Assembly: GCA_001769385.1 (NCBI GenBank)
Contig: MEPB01000049.1
Coordinates: forward strand, 1-64,000
Source: Bacteroidetes bacterium RIFCSPLOWO2_12_FULL_35_15
GTDB taxonomy: Bacteria; Bacteroidota; Bacteroidia; 2-12-FULL-35-15
Direction: 5' to 3'
Length of the DNA stretch: 64,000 nt
This document shows, piece by piece, positions 16,797 to 26,287 of this stretch (positions are counted from its first letter, which is position 1; each line of letters starts with the position of its first letter). Both the position numbers and the translations under genes were made by a program. The notes under the pieces were generated by a model. The model did not search any database and was not told the origin of the DNA. It worked only from the letters and a program-made list of their open reading frames with translations.

Positions 16797-17610
16797 CTCC
16801 CTTATCAGTAAGCTTCACAAGTCGTTCTCTGTAAAGTGCGCCAACAGCTTTTTTGAACGCTTTTTTACTGATCTGAAGTTTTGCTTTTATTTCTTCCGGT
16901 GAGCTATTGTCGCTTAATGAAAGAAAACCATTTTCCTCTTTCATCATTTTTAGGATGCGCCATTTTACATCATCAACTAATTCGTATCCGCTTTTCTGAA
17001 GACTAAGATCTATCTTGTTGTCCTCCCGCACACATTTTACAAATCCTTGTACCTTATCACCAACCCGTATGGCTTCGTAAATTTCATTTTTATAGATCAA
17101 TCCGCTATAACGGTTATTAATTATGGCATTATAACCCAGATCGGTTTCTGAGTAAATTAAAAGTTCAACTATATCGCCTTCCCGAACCTCAATGTTTTCA
17201 CGTTCTAGGTATCGGTTCAATTTTCCGGAGGCGACCAAACGATTGGTTTCTTCATCCACATAAACGAATACTACATAACTTTTTCCCGGATCCATTCTCA
17301 TCGGTTGTTCCCGAAAAGGAACAAGCAGATCTTTATCCATTCCCCAATCTAAAAATGCACCAATATTATTCACTTGTTTAACCTCTAAAAATGCAAAAGT
17401 ATCAGCAGTAGCAAATGGTTTTACCGTAGTTGCGATCAAACGATCATCAGAATCTCTGAAAATAAATACATTTAAGAAATCGCCAATTTTTGTTCCCCTG
17501 GGAACCCATTTTGTGGGCATCAAAATTTCCACATCGCCTTCACGCAAGTAAATACCAAATTCTAATTCTTTTACTACTTCAAGCTCATTGTATGTTCCTA
17601 CGTTTATCAA
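16783..17610 (-). CDS. CvfB/YitL-like S1-domain RNA-binding protein
   Basis: The 275-residue protein contains tandem S1-type OB folds: an N-terminal YLREGDVEILMPTKWVPRG, a second at about residues 65-130 (VNNIGAFLDWGMDKDLLVPF, the hallmark of this family), a third at about 145-210 (GYNAIINNRYSGLIYKNEIY, VGDKVQGFVKCVREDNKIDL) and a C-terminal winged helix (SPEEIKAKLQISKKAFKKAV). Relatives are S. aureus CvfB, which affects virulence-gene expression post-transcriptionally. Many database entries wrongly call them GntR regulators. The start is TTG at 17610; no ATG is available in frame upstream. Confidence 0.85.
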   Translation of the reverse strand: MINVGTYNELEVVKELEFGIYLREGDVEILMPTKWVPRGTKIGDFLNVFIFRDSDDRLIATTVKPFATADTFAFLEVKQVNNIGAFLDWGMDKDLLVPFREQPMRMDPGKSYVVFVYVDEETNRLVASGKLNRYLERENIEVREGDIVELLIYSETDLGYNAIINNRYSGLIYKNEIYEAIRVGDKVQGFVKCVREDNKIDLSLQKSGYELVDDVKWRILKMMKEENGFLSLSDNSSPEEIKAKLQISKKAFKKAVGALYRERLVKLTDKGVQLI

Positions 17611-17628
17611 TTTGTTTATGTTTTTAAT

Positions 17629-18000
17629 TTATTGAAAATTTTGACCATTATTTTCATCTCGTTTTTTTACGCCTTCCAGGATGGAAGTAACTAAGGATAA
17701 TATAAAACTGAAAAGTAGCGCCCACCAGAAACCATCAACATGAAATCCTGTAACTAATTTTTCAGTAAGTAAGATCATTAACGCATTAATAACCAATAAA
17801 AATAATCCAAGAGTTATAAATGTGATTGGAATAGTTAAGAGAACCATTATTGGTTTTACTACTGCATTTAAAAAAGCAAGAACCGCGGCAACTTTAAGGG
17901 CAATATAGAAACTATTACCCTCAATGTGTATGCCTTTTAAAATATAGGAAGAAATTAAAACTGCCAGTGTAGAAATAATAAGTTGAATAATAAATCTCAT
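17629..18000 (-). CDS. phage-holin-family (4_2) membrane protein
   Basis: The 123-residue protein has four hydrophobic helices and the pattern of Pfam Phage_holin_4_2: LISSYILKGIHIEG, ALKVAAVLAFLNAVVKPIM, LLTIPITFITLGLFLLVINA, LVTGFHVDGFWWALLFSFIL. Despite the name, these are chromosomal membrane proteins of unknown function, and no phage genes are near. It is followed after 18 bases by the CvfB-like gene and preceded after 27 bases by the FAD oxidoreductase, all on one strand. Confidence 0.8.
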   Translation of the reverse strand: MRFIIQLIISTLAVLISSYILKGIHIEGNSFYIALKVAAVLAFLNAVVKPIMVLLTIPITFITLGLFLLVINALMILLTEKLVTGFHVDGFWWALLFSFILSLVTSILEGVKKRDENNGQNFQ

Positions 18001-18027
18001 AAAAAATATTTTTTTGCAAAGGTAATA

Positions 18028-19608
18028 TTAAAAAGTATTGGCAATTGCATCAGCGCATTTTTGTCCGTCAATTGCTGCTGAAACAATTCCACCAGCATAA
18101 CCAGCGCCTTCACCGCAAGGATACAATCCTTTAATTTGTATATGTTGCAATGTTTCTGCATCACGCGGAATGCGTATGGGAGATGATGTGCGGGATTCAA
18201 CACCAACAATTACTGCTTCATTTGTATAATAACCACGCATTTTTTTTCCGAATTCTATAAATCCTGCCTGCAAACGTTTTCCAATTGCTTCTGGTAATAA
18301 TTGATGCAACGGTGCAGATCCTACTCCAGGTTGATAGGATGTATCGGGTAGGGTGGAAGAGAGTTTATTCGTTGTAAAATCAACCAATCGTTGTGCTGGC
18401 GCTGTTTGTGTTTTTCCTCCGGCAGTCCAAGCCATTGTTTCCAAAGCTTGTTGATAGCGTAATCCGGCCAAAGGTCCGAATTGTTGAAAATCTTTTAAAT
18501 CAACGTCTTCCGTAGTAACTACAATTCCTGAATTAGCAAATGGGTTATTTCGTTTGGATGGCGACCAACCGTTTGTTACAATTTCACCTGGTGCAGTTGC
18601 GCATGGAGCAATGATTCCGCCCGGGCACATACAAAATGAATATACGCCACGTCCTAATACCTGATGTACTAAACTGTATGATGCGGCAGGCAAATAGTCG
18701 CGCTTTTTTTCTACTTCACTAATAGTACAATGGTATTGTAAAGCATCTATCAAAACTTGAGGATGCTCAACCCGTACACCCATTGCAAATGTTTTACTTT
18801 CAATTATAATATTTTTTTTGTATAGCAATTCAAAAATATCCCGGGCACTGTGGCCGGTTGCAAGTATTATTGAATCAGCTGTAAATTCACTACTTGTATT
18901 TGTTTCGAGGTTAGTACAAATTACTCCTTTTATTGAATTTTCTTTGATGATAAGATCAATTACATGTGTATTGAAATGAACTTCTCCGCCACTATTTATA
19001 ATGGTTTGGCGAATAGATTCAATTATATTGGGAAGTTTATTTGTTCCGATATGTGGATGTGCTTCAATTAAAATATTCTCATCTGCTCCATGCGCCACAA
19101 ATATTTCTAACACTTTTGAAACATCACCACGCTTTGTAGAACGCGTGTATAATTTTCCATCCGAATAGGTTCCAGCACCACCTTCTCCGAAACAATAATT
19201 GGAATTGGGATTTACAAGGTGTTCTTTATTGATAGCTGCCAGATCTCGTCTGCGATCTTTCACATTTTTCCCGCGTTCAATAACAATTGGTTTAAATCCA
19301 TTCTCTATTAATTGCAAAGCAGAAAATATTCCTGCAGGTCCTGAACCAATTACAATCACCGATTTTTTCAGGCTTACATCAGGATAATTGATTTTTTTAA
19401 ATAATGAAATTGGTTGTTCATTAATATAAACATCTAATTTTAAATTGATCTTTATGTTTCGTGAACGTGCATCAATAGAACGTTTTAGGATTCTTATTGC
19501 AGTAATATTTTTCGGAGAAGAAAATAATTGTTGTGCAGCAATTGATTTTATCAGATCATCATTAGCAGCTTCCTCAGGAGAGAGAACAAGGTTTAGTTCG
19601 TGTTTCAT
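18028..19608 (-). CDS. FAD-dependent oxidoreductase of the COG2509 type
   Basis: The protein of about 526 residues has an N-terminal alpha/beta domain (KHELNLVLSPEEAANDDLIK, then RSIDARSRNIKINL), the dinucleotide fold VIVIGSGPAGIFSALQLIEN followed by an acidic strand end IVIERG, and FGEGGAGTYSDGKLYTR. A conserved Cys-rich region reads FCMCPGGIIAPCAT, and the C-terminal FAD segment is GLYPCGEGAGYAGGIVSAAI. The family is widely conserved, but its substrate is not established. The open frame reaches a TTG at 19635. The ATG at 19608 fits homologues, which begin at this beta strand. Confidence 0.85.
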   Translation of the reverse strand: MKHELNLVLSPEEAANDDLIKSIAAQQLFSSPKNITAIRILKRSIDARSRNIKINLKLDVYINEQPISLFKKINYPDVSLKKSVIVIGSGPAGIFSALQLIENGFKPIVIERGKNVKDRRRDLAAINKEHLVNPNSNYCFGEGGAGTYSDGKLYTRSTKRGDVSKVLEIFVAHGADENILIEAHPHIGTNKLPNIIESIRQTIINSGGEVHFNTHVIDLIIKENSIKGVICTNLETNTSSEFTADSIILATGHSARDIFELLYKKNIIIESKTFAMGVRVEHPQVLIDALQYHCTISEVEKKRDYLPAASYSLVHQVLGRGVYSFCMCPGGIIAPCATAPGEIVTNGWSPSKRNNPFANSGIVVTTEDVDLKDFQQFGPLAGLRYQQALETMAWTAGGKTQTAPAQRLVDFTTNKLSSTLPDTSYQPGVGSAPLHQLLPEAIGKRLQAGFIEFGKKMRGYYTNEAVIVGVESRTSSPIRIPRDAETLQHIQIKGLYPCGEGAGYAGGIVSAAIDGQKCADAIANTF

Positions 19609-19771
19609 TTTTTTGCGGCACGTGTTATCGTGCAATTTGTATGAATGATTAATTTTAGAAAGATTCCAATCGACTCAGTTATGGAATGTTTTAATTTATA
19701 AATTCCTTTTTTTTAGAGAATGCAGCTTAGCTTGCCCAATTAATCAATTTTATTTTAAAATCGATTCGTAT

Positions 19772-19792
19772 ACCTGCCTACCGCAGGCAGGT
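19772..19792. repeat. short perfect palindrome ACCTGCCT-N5-AGGCAGGT
   Basis: The 8-base arms around ACCGC form a small hairpin. TCGTAT/ATTCGTATT words surround it. This GC-rich palindrome stands out in AT-rich DNA and is of the kind dispersed in Bacteroidota intergenic regions. It lies between the porT-like stop and the start of the FAD oxidoreductase gene. Confidence 0.5.
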
Positions 19793-19816
19793 TCGTATTG
19801 ATTCGTATTCGTAAAT

Positions 19817-20536
19817 TTATCCTTCAAAAGTAAGAGAAATTAAAAATACTTTTGATCTTAATTTGTCAACCGAATTCGAAAAAATAGTGTTGTCTTTTAT
19901 TAATAAATTTGTTGTTCCAAGTGTCAGTTTCCCTTCAATAGCAAACTTGAAATATTGCAAATAAAACTCAGCACCTGCACCAAATTCGTAGGAGAAATCA
20001 TCACGTTTTAATTTTACAATTTGTTCACTAATAGTTGTGCCATTATTTACTTTTCGTTTGGAAGCAAGATCTAAACTAAATCCTCCACCGGCAAGTATAT
20101 ATGCTCCAAAATTATTTACACGTTTCGAACGTAATTTAAGATCCAAAGGAAAATTCAAGAACGTGGATTCAATTGTTTTTGTTCTTGTTATTGTATCATA
20201 GCCCTCAAAATAATATTGCAGGTTGCGTTCAGCAAAAGATAGATTCGGAACAAAACGTAGTGTAATATATTTATGCAAACGTAATTCTGAAACAATGCCT
20301 AAATTGAATCCATACTTAGGCGCAGATGTTACGGATTTAAGAGAATCAAATCGTTCAAAATGACTAGCCGGAGTAATAAGAAAATTTGCACGATTTATCC
20401 CGATTGTAAAACCAAAATGTAATGGCTCGTTGTAGTAATTAGTTAAGTTACCTCTTTCATTAGGATCTTGCGCTTTTGAAAAAAAAACGAAAAAAACAAA
20501 AACAAATGAAAAGATGTATTTTAGTAAGGTTTTCAA
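19817..20536 (-). CDS. porT: type IX secretion protein PorT-like (outer-membrane beta-barrel)
   Basis: The 239-residue product has a signal peptide ending at SKAQ and an eight-stranded outer-membrane barrel pattern: LHFGFTIGINRANFLI, PKYGFNLGIVSELRLHKYIT, LRFVPNLSFAERNLQYYFEG, FLNFPLDLKLRSKR, YEFGAGAEFYLQYFKFAIEG, and a C-terminal VFLISLTFEG ending in an aromatic-hydrophobic strand. PorT is needed for T9SS secretion of proteins with C-terminal sorting domains. Its place directly downstream of ubiE is the usual arrangement in Bacteroidota. T9SS substrates elsewhere in the window fit this call. Other PorT-family barrels of different role are the main alternative. Confidence 0.8.
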   Translation of the reverse strand: MKTLLKYIFSFVFVFFVFFSKAQDPNERGNLTNYYNEPLHFGFTIGINRANFLITPASHFERFDSLKSVTSAPKYGFNLGIVSELRLHKYITLRFVPNLSFAERNLQYYFEGYDTITRTKTIESTFLNFPLDLKLRSKRVNNFGAYILAGGGFSLDLASKRKVNNGTTISEQIVKLKRDDFSYEFGAGAEFYLQYFKFAIEGKLTLGTTNLLIKDNTIFSNSVDKLRSKVFLISLTFEG

Positions 20537-20581
20537 ACTTCTTTTTATAAATAGTTTAAAAGGAACGTTAAAATGAAGAAA

Positions 20582-21310
20582 TTATTTTGTCCCGATATAA
20601 ATTGAGGCGATTCCAAATGTTTGTGAAATTGCTTTTGTTTCTTTAAATCCGGCATTACGTAAGATTTTTAAAAAATCTTCCCCTGCCGGAAATGCATTTA
20701 CCGATTCAGGTAAATACGTATAAGCTGAGTTATCTTTTGAAAAAATCTTCCCAACAAATGGAGTAATATATTTGAAGTAGAATTTGTAAAGTTGTTTTAT
20801 CGGAAATTTACCGGGCTTCGAAAATTCAAGAACAACTAGCATTCCTTTCGGATTTAATACACGATAAATATCAGAAATGCCTTTTTCTAAATTTTCAAAA
20901 TTTCGAACCCCAAAGCCAACAGTGATGGCATCAAAACTGTTATCAGAAAATGGTAGATTTTCAGAGTCGCCTAATTTTAATTCGATCTTATTTTGTAATC
21001 CTAATTTGTTTATTTTTTCAATACCAAGTTTCAACATTCCTTCTGAAATATCAACTCCTATTACCTTTTCCGGATTTAATTTCATTGCTTCAATCGCAAA
21101 ATCTCCTGTTCCTGTTGCGATGTCTAAAATGGTTTTTGGTTTTTTATCTTTCAATAATTGGATAGATCTTTTTCTCCAGCCTTTATGGATGCCCATTGAA
21201 AGCAGTTGATTAAGAAAATCATACCTAGGAGCTATGTTGTTGAACATGGTTGCAACCTGCTCTTTTTTGCTTGTTGTTTGATCTTTATAGGGAGTTACTA
21301 TTTCGCTCAT
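20582..21310 (-). CDS. ubiE: demethylmenaquinone methyltransferase
   Basis: UbiE/MenG adds the last methyl group to demethylmenaquinone (and to ubiquinone precursors where present) with S-adenosylmethionine. The 242-residue protein shows AMFNNIAPRYDFLNQLLSMG-type N-terminus, the SAM motif ILDIATGTGDFAIEAM, VDISEGML, and the family blocks VGFGVRNFENLEKGISDIYR and LNPKGMLVVLEFSKPGKFPI. The start overlaps the heptose-kinase stop by 4 bases (ATGA), so translation is coupled. A Bacteroidota cell would use menaquinone. Confidence 0.95.
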   Translation of the reverse strand: MSEIVTPYKDQTTSKKEQVATMFNNIAPRYDFLNQLLSMGIHKGWRKRSIQLLKDKKPKTILDIATGTGDFAIEAMKLNPEKVIGVDISEGMLKLGIEKINKLGLQNKIELKLGDSENLPFSDNSFDAITVGFGVRNFENLEKGISDIYRVLNPKGMLVVLEFSKPGKFPIKQLYKFYFKYITPFVGKIFSKDNSAYTYLPESVNAFPAGEDFLKILRNAGFKETKAISQTFGIASIYIGTK

Positions 21311-22296
21311 TTCAATTTTAATTTCATTGCTTCTTCAAGCAATTGTTTTTTATCAATAGGTACAACACCCACTTTTTCGCAAACCAAGCCCCCTGCAAGA
21401 TTAGCTAATGTAGCAATATGAACGGGTGAAAGGTTTAAAGCTAAACACAATGCAGCAACGCTTATTACAGTATCTCCGGCACCTGAAACATCAGCTATGC
21501 TGCGAATATGAGCAGGGATTAGTGCTTTTGTTTTTGAGTTGTGTGTATAAATTCCTTTTTCAGAAAGTGTAATTAATGCAGTATTAATATTTTGTTTTTT
21601 AATAAAATCAGCAACAACTTTTTCCAGTTCTTTTAGTTCGTTATGATTGAACTCAATTTTTAAGCCTTCTTTCAATTCCTTTAAATTAGGCTTAAACAGC
21701 GTTACTCCACTGTATGACATGAAGTTCTTCCTTTTTGGATCAACAACTGTGGGAATGTTTTTTTGTTTAGCAAATGATACACTGGTTTTTATTAATTCTT
21801 CGGAAATACACCCTTTATCGTAATCTTCAAAAATGATAACATCCACTTTTTCGCTAACAATGAGTTTTTTGATCTGCTTGGTCAATGCTTCATTTTCTTT
21901 TTTATCAATCCCATTTTCTATTTCATCATCCACCCTCAGCATTTGATGGTTGCCAGCAATTACACGTGTTTTAACAGTAGTAGTACGTTTTTTGCTTTTT
22001 AAAATTCCTTTTGAAGAAAGTTTTTGCTCTTTTAATAATTGAAAAAACAATTTACTTCCCTCATCATCGCCTATGACTGAACATAAGATAGGATTTGCTC
22101 CCATTGCTTGTATGTTCAATGCTACATTTGCCGCGCCACCCAAACGATTTTCTTTTTTATTTACGGCAACAATCGGTACAGGAGCTTCCGGTGAAATGCG
22201 ACTAACATTACCCCACATATAAGCATCGATCATTACATCACCGATGATCAAAACATTGAGTTTGTTAAAAGATTCGAATGTTTCCCGAATGTTCAT
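21307..22296 (-). CDS. D-glycero-beta-D-manno-heptose-7-phosphate kinase-type PfkB sugar kinase
   Basis: The 329-residue PfkB kinase corresponds to the kinase half of HldE/RfaE, which phosphorylates heptose 7-phosphate at C1 for LPS core synthesis. The RfaE-type N-terminus VLIIGDVMIDAYMWGNVSRI and SPEAPVPIV, the substrate segment RLGGAANVALNIQAMGANP, VIFEDYDKGCI, VDPKRKNF and the catalytic DVSGAGDTV (Asp as base) are all visible. There is no fused nucleotidyltransferase domain, so the two activities are on separate proteins here. It starts directly after the aminotransferase stop with no gap. Confidence 0.88.
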   Translation of the reverse strand: MNIRETFESFNKLNVLIIGDVMIDAYMWGNVSRISPEAPVPIVAVNKKENRLGGAANVALNIQAMGANPILCSVIGDDEGSKLFFQLLKEQKLSSKGILKSKKRTTTVKTRVIAGNHQMLRVDDEIENGIDKKENEALTKQIKKLIVSEKVDVIIFEDYDKGCISEELIKTSVSFAKQKNIPTVVDPKRKNFMSYSGVTLFKPNLKELKEGLKIEFNHNELKELEKVVADFIKKQNINTALITLSEKGIYTHNSKTKALIPAHIRSIADVSGAGDTVISVAALCLALNLSPVHIATLANLAGGLVCEKVGVVPIDKKQLLEEAMKLKLK

Positions 22297-23490
22297 TTAA
22301 TTCAATTTAGCTAAGGTTTCTTTCATTCGTTTTACCGCTTCTGTCAATATATTTTCAGATGTTGCATAGGAGAAACGAATACAATTATCATCACCAAACG
22401 CATCACCGGAAACCAATGCTACATTCCCTTCTTCAAGAATAAACATACTTAGATCATTCGAATTTTTGATGTGATAATTGTTAAATGATTTTCCAAAATA
22501 ATAAGTGATGTCCGGGAAAATATAAAAAGCTCCACCGGGTATATTCGTTTTTAATCCGGGAATATCTTTCATCAAATTTAAAACAAGATCTCTGCGTTTT
22601 TTAAATGCATCCCGCATTTCGAAAGTAACGGAAGGATTTGCTTTTACTGCTTCCAAAGCTGCCATTTGAGAAATAGATGCGGCACCGGAAGTAAATTGTC
22701 CTTGCATTTTTTCACAAGCATCAGCGATCCATTTTGGTGCTCCGATATAGCCAATACGCCAACCGGTCATTGCATAACCTTTTGAAACCCCATTTACGGT
22801 TATTACTCTCTCGTAAACAAAATCAAATTGTGCTAAACTTTCATGTTTTTCACCAAAATTTATGTATTCATAAATTTCATCGGAGATAACATATAGATCG
22901 GGATATTGAATAATAACTTCAGCCAGCGCTTTTAACTCCTCTTTGTTATATACCGAACCACTTGGATTACAAGGTGTACTAAAAACAATCATTTTTGTTT
23001 TCGGAGTGATCGCTTTTTTTAATTGATCCGGGGTAATTTTAAAATTTGATTCAATCGATGTTGGTATCGTAACTGGGTTGCCTTCTGCAAGTTTGATTGT
23101 TTCAATATAACTAACCCAGTAGGGAATAGGCACAATCACTTCTTCACCCGGATTTACCATGCTTAAAATGACGTTTGCAATGGATTGTTTTGCTCCTGTT
23201 GAAACGATGATCTGGTCAAAGGAATAATTCAAATTATTGTCACGCTTAAATTTTTCAGAAATAGCTTTTCTAAGTTCCAAAATACCGGCAACTGGTGTAT
23301 AGCGTGTAACATTATTGTCTATTGCCTTCTTAGCGGCTTCTTTAATGAAATCAGGGGTGTTAAAATCAGGTTCACCAATGCTTAAACTTATGATGTCTTT
23401 TCCTTGTGATTGCAACTCGCGGCTTTTCTTAGCCATTGCCAATGTTTGTGATTCAGCCAGATTCTTTATTCTATCAGATAATTTAGTCAT
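22297..23490 (-). CDS. aspartate aminotransferase-type class I PLP enzyme
   Basis: The 397-residue fold-type I aminotransferase shows ISLSIGEPDFNTPDFIKEAA, RYTPVAGILELRKAISEKF, FSTPCNPSGSVY, YVISDEIYEYI, the PLP-lysine motif TVNGVSKGYAMTGWRIGY and the carboxylate-binding IRFSYATS near the end. This is the AspC/AspB subgroup, transferring the amino group between aspartate and 2-oxoglutarate. Other substrates are possible in the subgroup. It is first in a run with heptose kinase, ubiE and porT, and has an upstream -7 box. Confidence 0.9.
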   Translation of the reverse strand: MTKLSDRIKNLAESQTLAMAKKSRELQSQGKDIISLSIGEPDFNTPDFIKEAAKKAIDNNVTRYTPVAGILELRKAISEKFKRDNNLNYSFDQIIVSTGAKQSIANVILSMVNPGEEVIVPIPYWVSYIETIKLAEGNPVTIPTSIESNFKITPDQLKKAITPKTKMIVFSTPCNPSGSVYNKEELKALAEVIIQYPDLYVISDEIYEYINFGEKHESLAQFDFVYERVITVNGVSKGYAMTGWRIGYIGAPKWIADACEKMQGQFTSGAASISQMAALEAVKANPSVTFEMRDAFKKRRDLVLNLMKDIPGLKTNIPGGAFYIFPDITYYFGKSFNNYHIKNSNDLSMFILEEGNVALVSGDAFGDDNCIRFSYATSENILTEAVKRMKETLAKLN

Positions 23491-23512
23491 ACAAAATTTA
23501 GTTTAGAGGATA

Positions 23513-23520
23513 CAAAACTA
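23513..23520 (-). promoter_or_regulatory. -7 promoter box of the aminotransferase-ubiE run (TAGTTTTG)
   Basis: The minus strand reads TAGTTTTG, an exact TAnnTTTG match 22 bases before the aminotransferase ATG. No obvious -33 TTTG. Confidence 0.45.
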
Positions 23521-23722
23521 CTAAAATTGTATTATCTAGCTTTATTAAATGATAGGAGATATTTTTTTAATTCTGAATTTTTAAATTTTAAACGAACTTT
23601 ATTGATCTATAATCTTTAAGAATCATGATTTTATAGGATTTCTTATTGTTTATGGCAAGTACTAAGGAATCATATTGACAAAAAATTACGATATTTAGCC
23701 ATTAAACAAAACTATTCAAACC

Positions 23723-24241
23723 ATGGATCCATTATTTGAAATTGTAAAAATAATTTTACCTTGTGCTATTGTATTTCTCACAGCATACTACCTGGTTAAA
23801 AACTTTTTAGATCACGAAAGCAGGAAAAAGGCTATTGATATAAAACTTGCCAATCAAACGGTGCTTACACCTATTCGCTTACAAGCTTATGAGCGGGTTG
23901 TTTTGTTTTTAGAACGTATTAATCCCAATAGCATGGTTATGCGTTTGACTAAAATAGGAAATGCAGCGAATTTTCAGGGAGAACTTTTAAAAACAATTCG
24001 CAGTGAGTTTGAACATAATCTTTCGCAACAAATATACATGAGCAATATGTCATGGGATGCTGTTGTAAGAGGTAAGGAAGAAACCATAAAATTAATCAAT
24101 ATTGCATCTACAAAAGTGAATGCTGATGCAAGTGCCATGGAGTTGGCACAATCAATCATCACAGTTGCTTCACAACTTTCTGAGATGCCGACAAAATCAG
24201 CAATAGAAACAATAAAAAGAGAAATTGGTAAAGAATTTTAG
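23723..24241 (+). CDS. membrane-anchored hypothetical protein, DUF7935-like
   Basis: The 172-residue protein has one N-terminal membrane helix (about residues 7-27, IVKIILPCAIVFLTAYYLVK), then a soluble helical region with conserved-looking TPIRLQAYERVVLFLERINP, LLKTIRSEFEHNLSQQIYMS and WDAVVRGKEETIKLINIAS. I recognise it as the protein often found just upstream of the methylmalonyl-CoA mutase gene in Bacteroidota and believe it is Pfam DUF7935, though I cannot verify that here. The function is unknown. It is separated from the mutase by an AT-rich inverted repeat. Confidence 0.65.
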   Translation: MDPLFEIVKIILPCAIVFLTAYYLVKNFLDHESRKKAIDIKLANQTVLTPIRLQAYERVVLFLERINPNSMVMRLTKIGNAANFQGELLKTIRSEFEHNLSQQIYMSNMSWDAVVRGKEETIKLINIASTKVNADASAMELAQSIITVASQLSEMPTKSAIETIKREIGKEF

Positions 24242-24246
24242 AAATA

Positions 24247-24335
24247 AGTTAAATAGGATAAATGGTTATTAGGTTAATTTTGTCAATAGCCTAACCTTAA
24301 ATTTACCTATTTCTATTACCTTAATTAACCCACAA
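24247..24335. repeat. AT-rich imperfect inverted repeat
   Basis: GTTAAATAGGATAAATGGTT with ATTAGGTTAAT on the left pairs with ATAGCCTAACCTTAAATTTA and CCTATTT on the right. It fills the gap between the DUF7935-like gene and the mutase gene, so it could modulate read-through. Confidence 0.4.
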
Positions 24336-24338
24336 TTT

Positions 24339-25901
24339 ATGGAAGAAAAAGAGCGTAAACCACAGTTTTTAACTGATTCGAATATTGAAATCAAAAGAGT
24401 TTATTCTAAATTAAATGTTCCTGAAGAACAGCCTGGGGAGTTTCCTTTTACACGCGGAGTTCAGCCAACAATGTATCGAAGTAAATTCTGGACGATGAGG
24501 CAATATGCCGGATTTTCAACTGCCGAAGAATCCAATAAAAGATACCACTATTTATTGAACAATGGAACAACCGGTTTGTCTGTTGCATTTGATCTTCCTA
24601 CCCAGATAGGTTATGATAGTAGTCACGATTTTGCTGATGGGGAAGTAGGGAAGGCAGGCGTTGCCATTGATTCATTACGTGATATTGAAATTTTATTTGA
24701 TGGAATTAAATTGGAAAATATTACCACTTCCATGACTATTAATGCCACAGCATCCAGTCTTTTAGCAATGTACATTGCCTTGGCAAAAAAGCAAGGTGCT
24801 GATCTGAAAAAGATCTCAGGTACTATCCAAAATGATATTTTAAAAGAATATGCTGCTCGCGGAACTTATATTTATCCTCCAAAGCCTAGCATGCGTATTA
24901 TTACAGATATTTTTGAATATTGCAGCAAGGAAGTTCCAAAATGGAACACTATTTCTATTTCCGGGTATCATATTCGTGAGGCCGGTTCTACTGCGGTTCA
25001 AGAGTTAGCATTCACTTTGGCAAATGGGAAGGCGTATTTGAAAGCAGCTATTGATAAAGGTTTGGATATAAATGTATTTGCAAAACGATTATCTTTTTTC
25101 TTCAATGCGCACAATAATTTGTTCGAAGAAGTCGCTAAATTTCGTGCTGCAAGAAGGATGTGGGCAAAAATAACAAAAGAGTTAGGCGCAACAGACTCTC
25201 GTGCTCAAATGCTTCGTTTTCATACTCAAACCGGAGGCTCCACATTAACAGCACAACAACCACAAAATAATATTATTCGCGTTACAACTCAGGCATTATC
25301 AGCTGTTTTAGGAGGAACACAAAGTTTACATACCAATGGTTTTGATGAAGCTATTGCATTACCTACAGAAGAAGCTGCTCGAATCGCTTTGAGAACACAA
25401 CAGATTATTGCATACGAAAGTGGTGCTGCTGATACAGTTGATCCATTGGCGGGTTCCTATTTTGTGGAAGCCTTGACCAATGAAGTAGAAGCGGCAGCAT
25501 GGGATTATATTCATAAAATTGATGCCTTGGGAGGTTCTGTAGAGGCTATTGAGCAAGGTTATTTACAAAATGAAATTGCCGCATCAGCTTATAAATATCA
25601 AAGAGATATCCAAACCGGAGAGAAGGTACTTGTTGGCGTCAATAAGTTTACAAGTGAAGAGGGGCCTTTAAAAGATATTTTCACTATAGATGATTCCATC
25701 CGTCAATTACAAATCGACAAAATAAACCAGGTAAAAGCAGAACGCGATAATGAAAAAGTGAAAGAGTTATTGCAAACCCTTGATGCCAATGCTCGAACCA
25801 ATGTAAATCTGATGCCTACCATTTTAGCGGCTGCTGAAAGCTACGCTACACTTGGTGAAATTGCTGATGTGATGCGAAATGTGTTTGGGGAATATAAATA
25901 A
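24339..25901 (+). CDS. methylmalonyl-CoA mutase, catalytic (large) subunit without cobalamin domain
   Basis: The 520-residue acyl-CoA mutase barrel lacks the C-terminal B12-binding domain: the sequence ends after the barrel and contains no DxHxxG. Substrate residues fit methylmalonyl-CoA: the Tyr in [13 protein letters not shown], the Arg in [13 protein letters not shown] (Gln in isobutyryl-CoA mutases) and the His in [17 protein letters not shown]. Also present are [20 protein letters not shown] and [18 protein letters not shown]. It interconverts methylmalonyl-CoA and succinyl-CoA for propionate use when paired with a separate cobalamin-binding subunit. That subunit is not in the window. 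The reading frame and start are clear. Confidence 0.88.
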   Translation: MEEKERKPQFLTDSNIEIKRVYSKLNVPEEQPGEFPFTRGVQPTMYRSKFWTMRQYAGFSTAEESNKRYHYLLNNGTTGLSVAFDLPTQIGYDSSHDFADGEVGKAGVAIDSLRDIEILFDGIKLENITTSMTINATASSLLAMYIALAKKQGADLKKISGTIQNDILKEYAARGTYIYPPKPSMRIITDIFEYCSKEVPKWNTISISGYHIREAGSTAVQELAFTLANGKAYLKAAIDKGLDINVFAKRLSFFFNAHNNLFEEVAKFRAARRMWAKITKELGATDSRAQMLRFHTQTGGSTLTAQQPQNNIIRVTTQALSAVLGGTQSLHTNGFDEAIALPTEEAARIALRTQQIIAYESGAADTVDPLAGSYFVEALTNEVEAAAWDYIHKIDALGGSVEAIEQGYLQNEIAASAYKYQRDIQTGEKVLVGVNKFTSEEGPLKDIFTIDDSIRQLQIDKINQVKAERDNEKVKELLQTLDANARTNVNLMPTILAAAESYATLGEIADVMRNVFGEYK

Positions 25902-26287
25902 TTCGTAAGAAACTTTTTTAACAAATTTGAAGTATTATTAATTCATTCCTAATGCTTAATGAGCTATTTCTTTTTGATTCCAAGGGAGAAGATAAATAAT
26001 TGGTCGAATTCTAATAATAATCAGAACTTTTAATTCATTTTTTACGTAAAATTAGTAATTATATGATTAATGTCATGTTATAGGTTGTTTTATTAAAAAA
26101 TTTAATTGTTCATTAATTAAGAATTTAGTTTATTCTTGAATCGTTAAACGGCAATATCAGATTGTTTGTCGAAATGTTAATGTTTTTATGCAACCTTTTT
26201 TAGATTTTTTGCGTTACTTAATATTATAATAAGGATTATGTGTATGTTTTTTAATGCGCATTTTATTATTTTTAATTTAAAATTTTT
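25902..26287. other. 386-base intergenic region upstream of the giant T9SS gene
   Basis: Very AT-rich. It should carry the promoter of the giant gene, but only imperfect -7 candidates are seen (TAGATTTTTTGCG near 26200, TATAATAAGG near 26225). No protein-like frame and no strong hairpin. Confidence 0.5.

Noticed and set aside
17629-18000. Prophage remnant suggested by a holin-family protein
   Set aside because: The family is mostly chromosomal and no lysin, capsid or integrase gene lies nearby.
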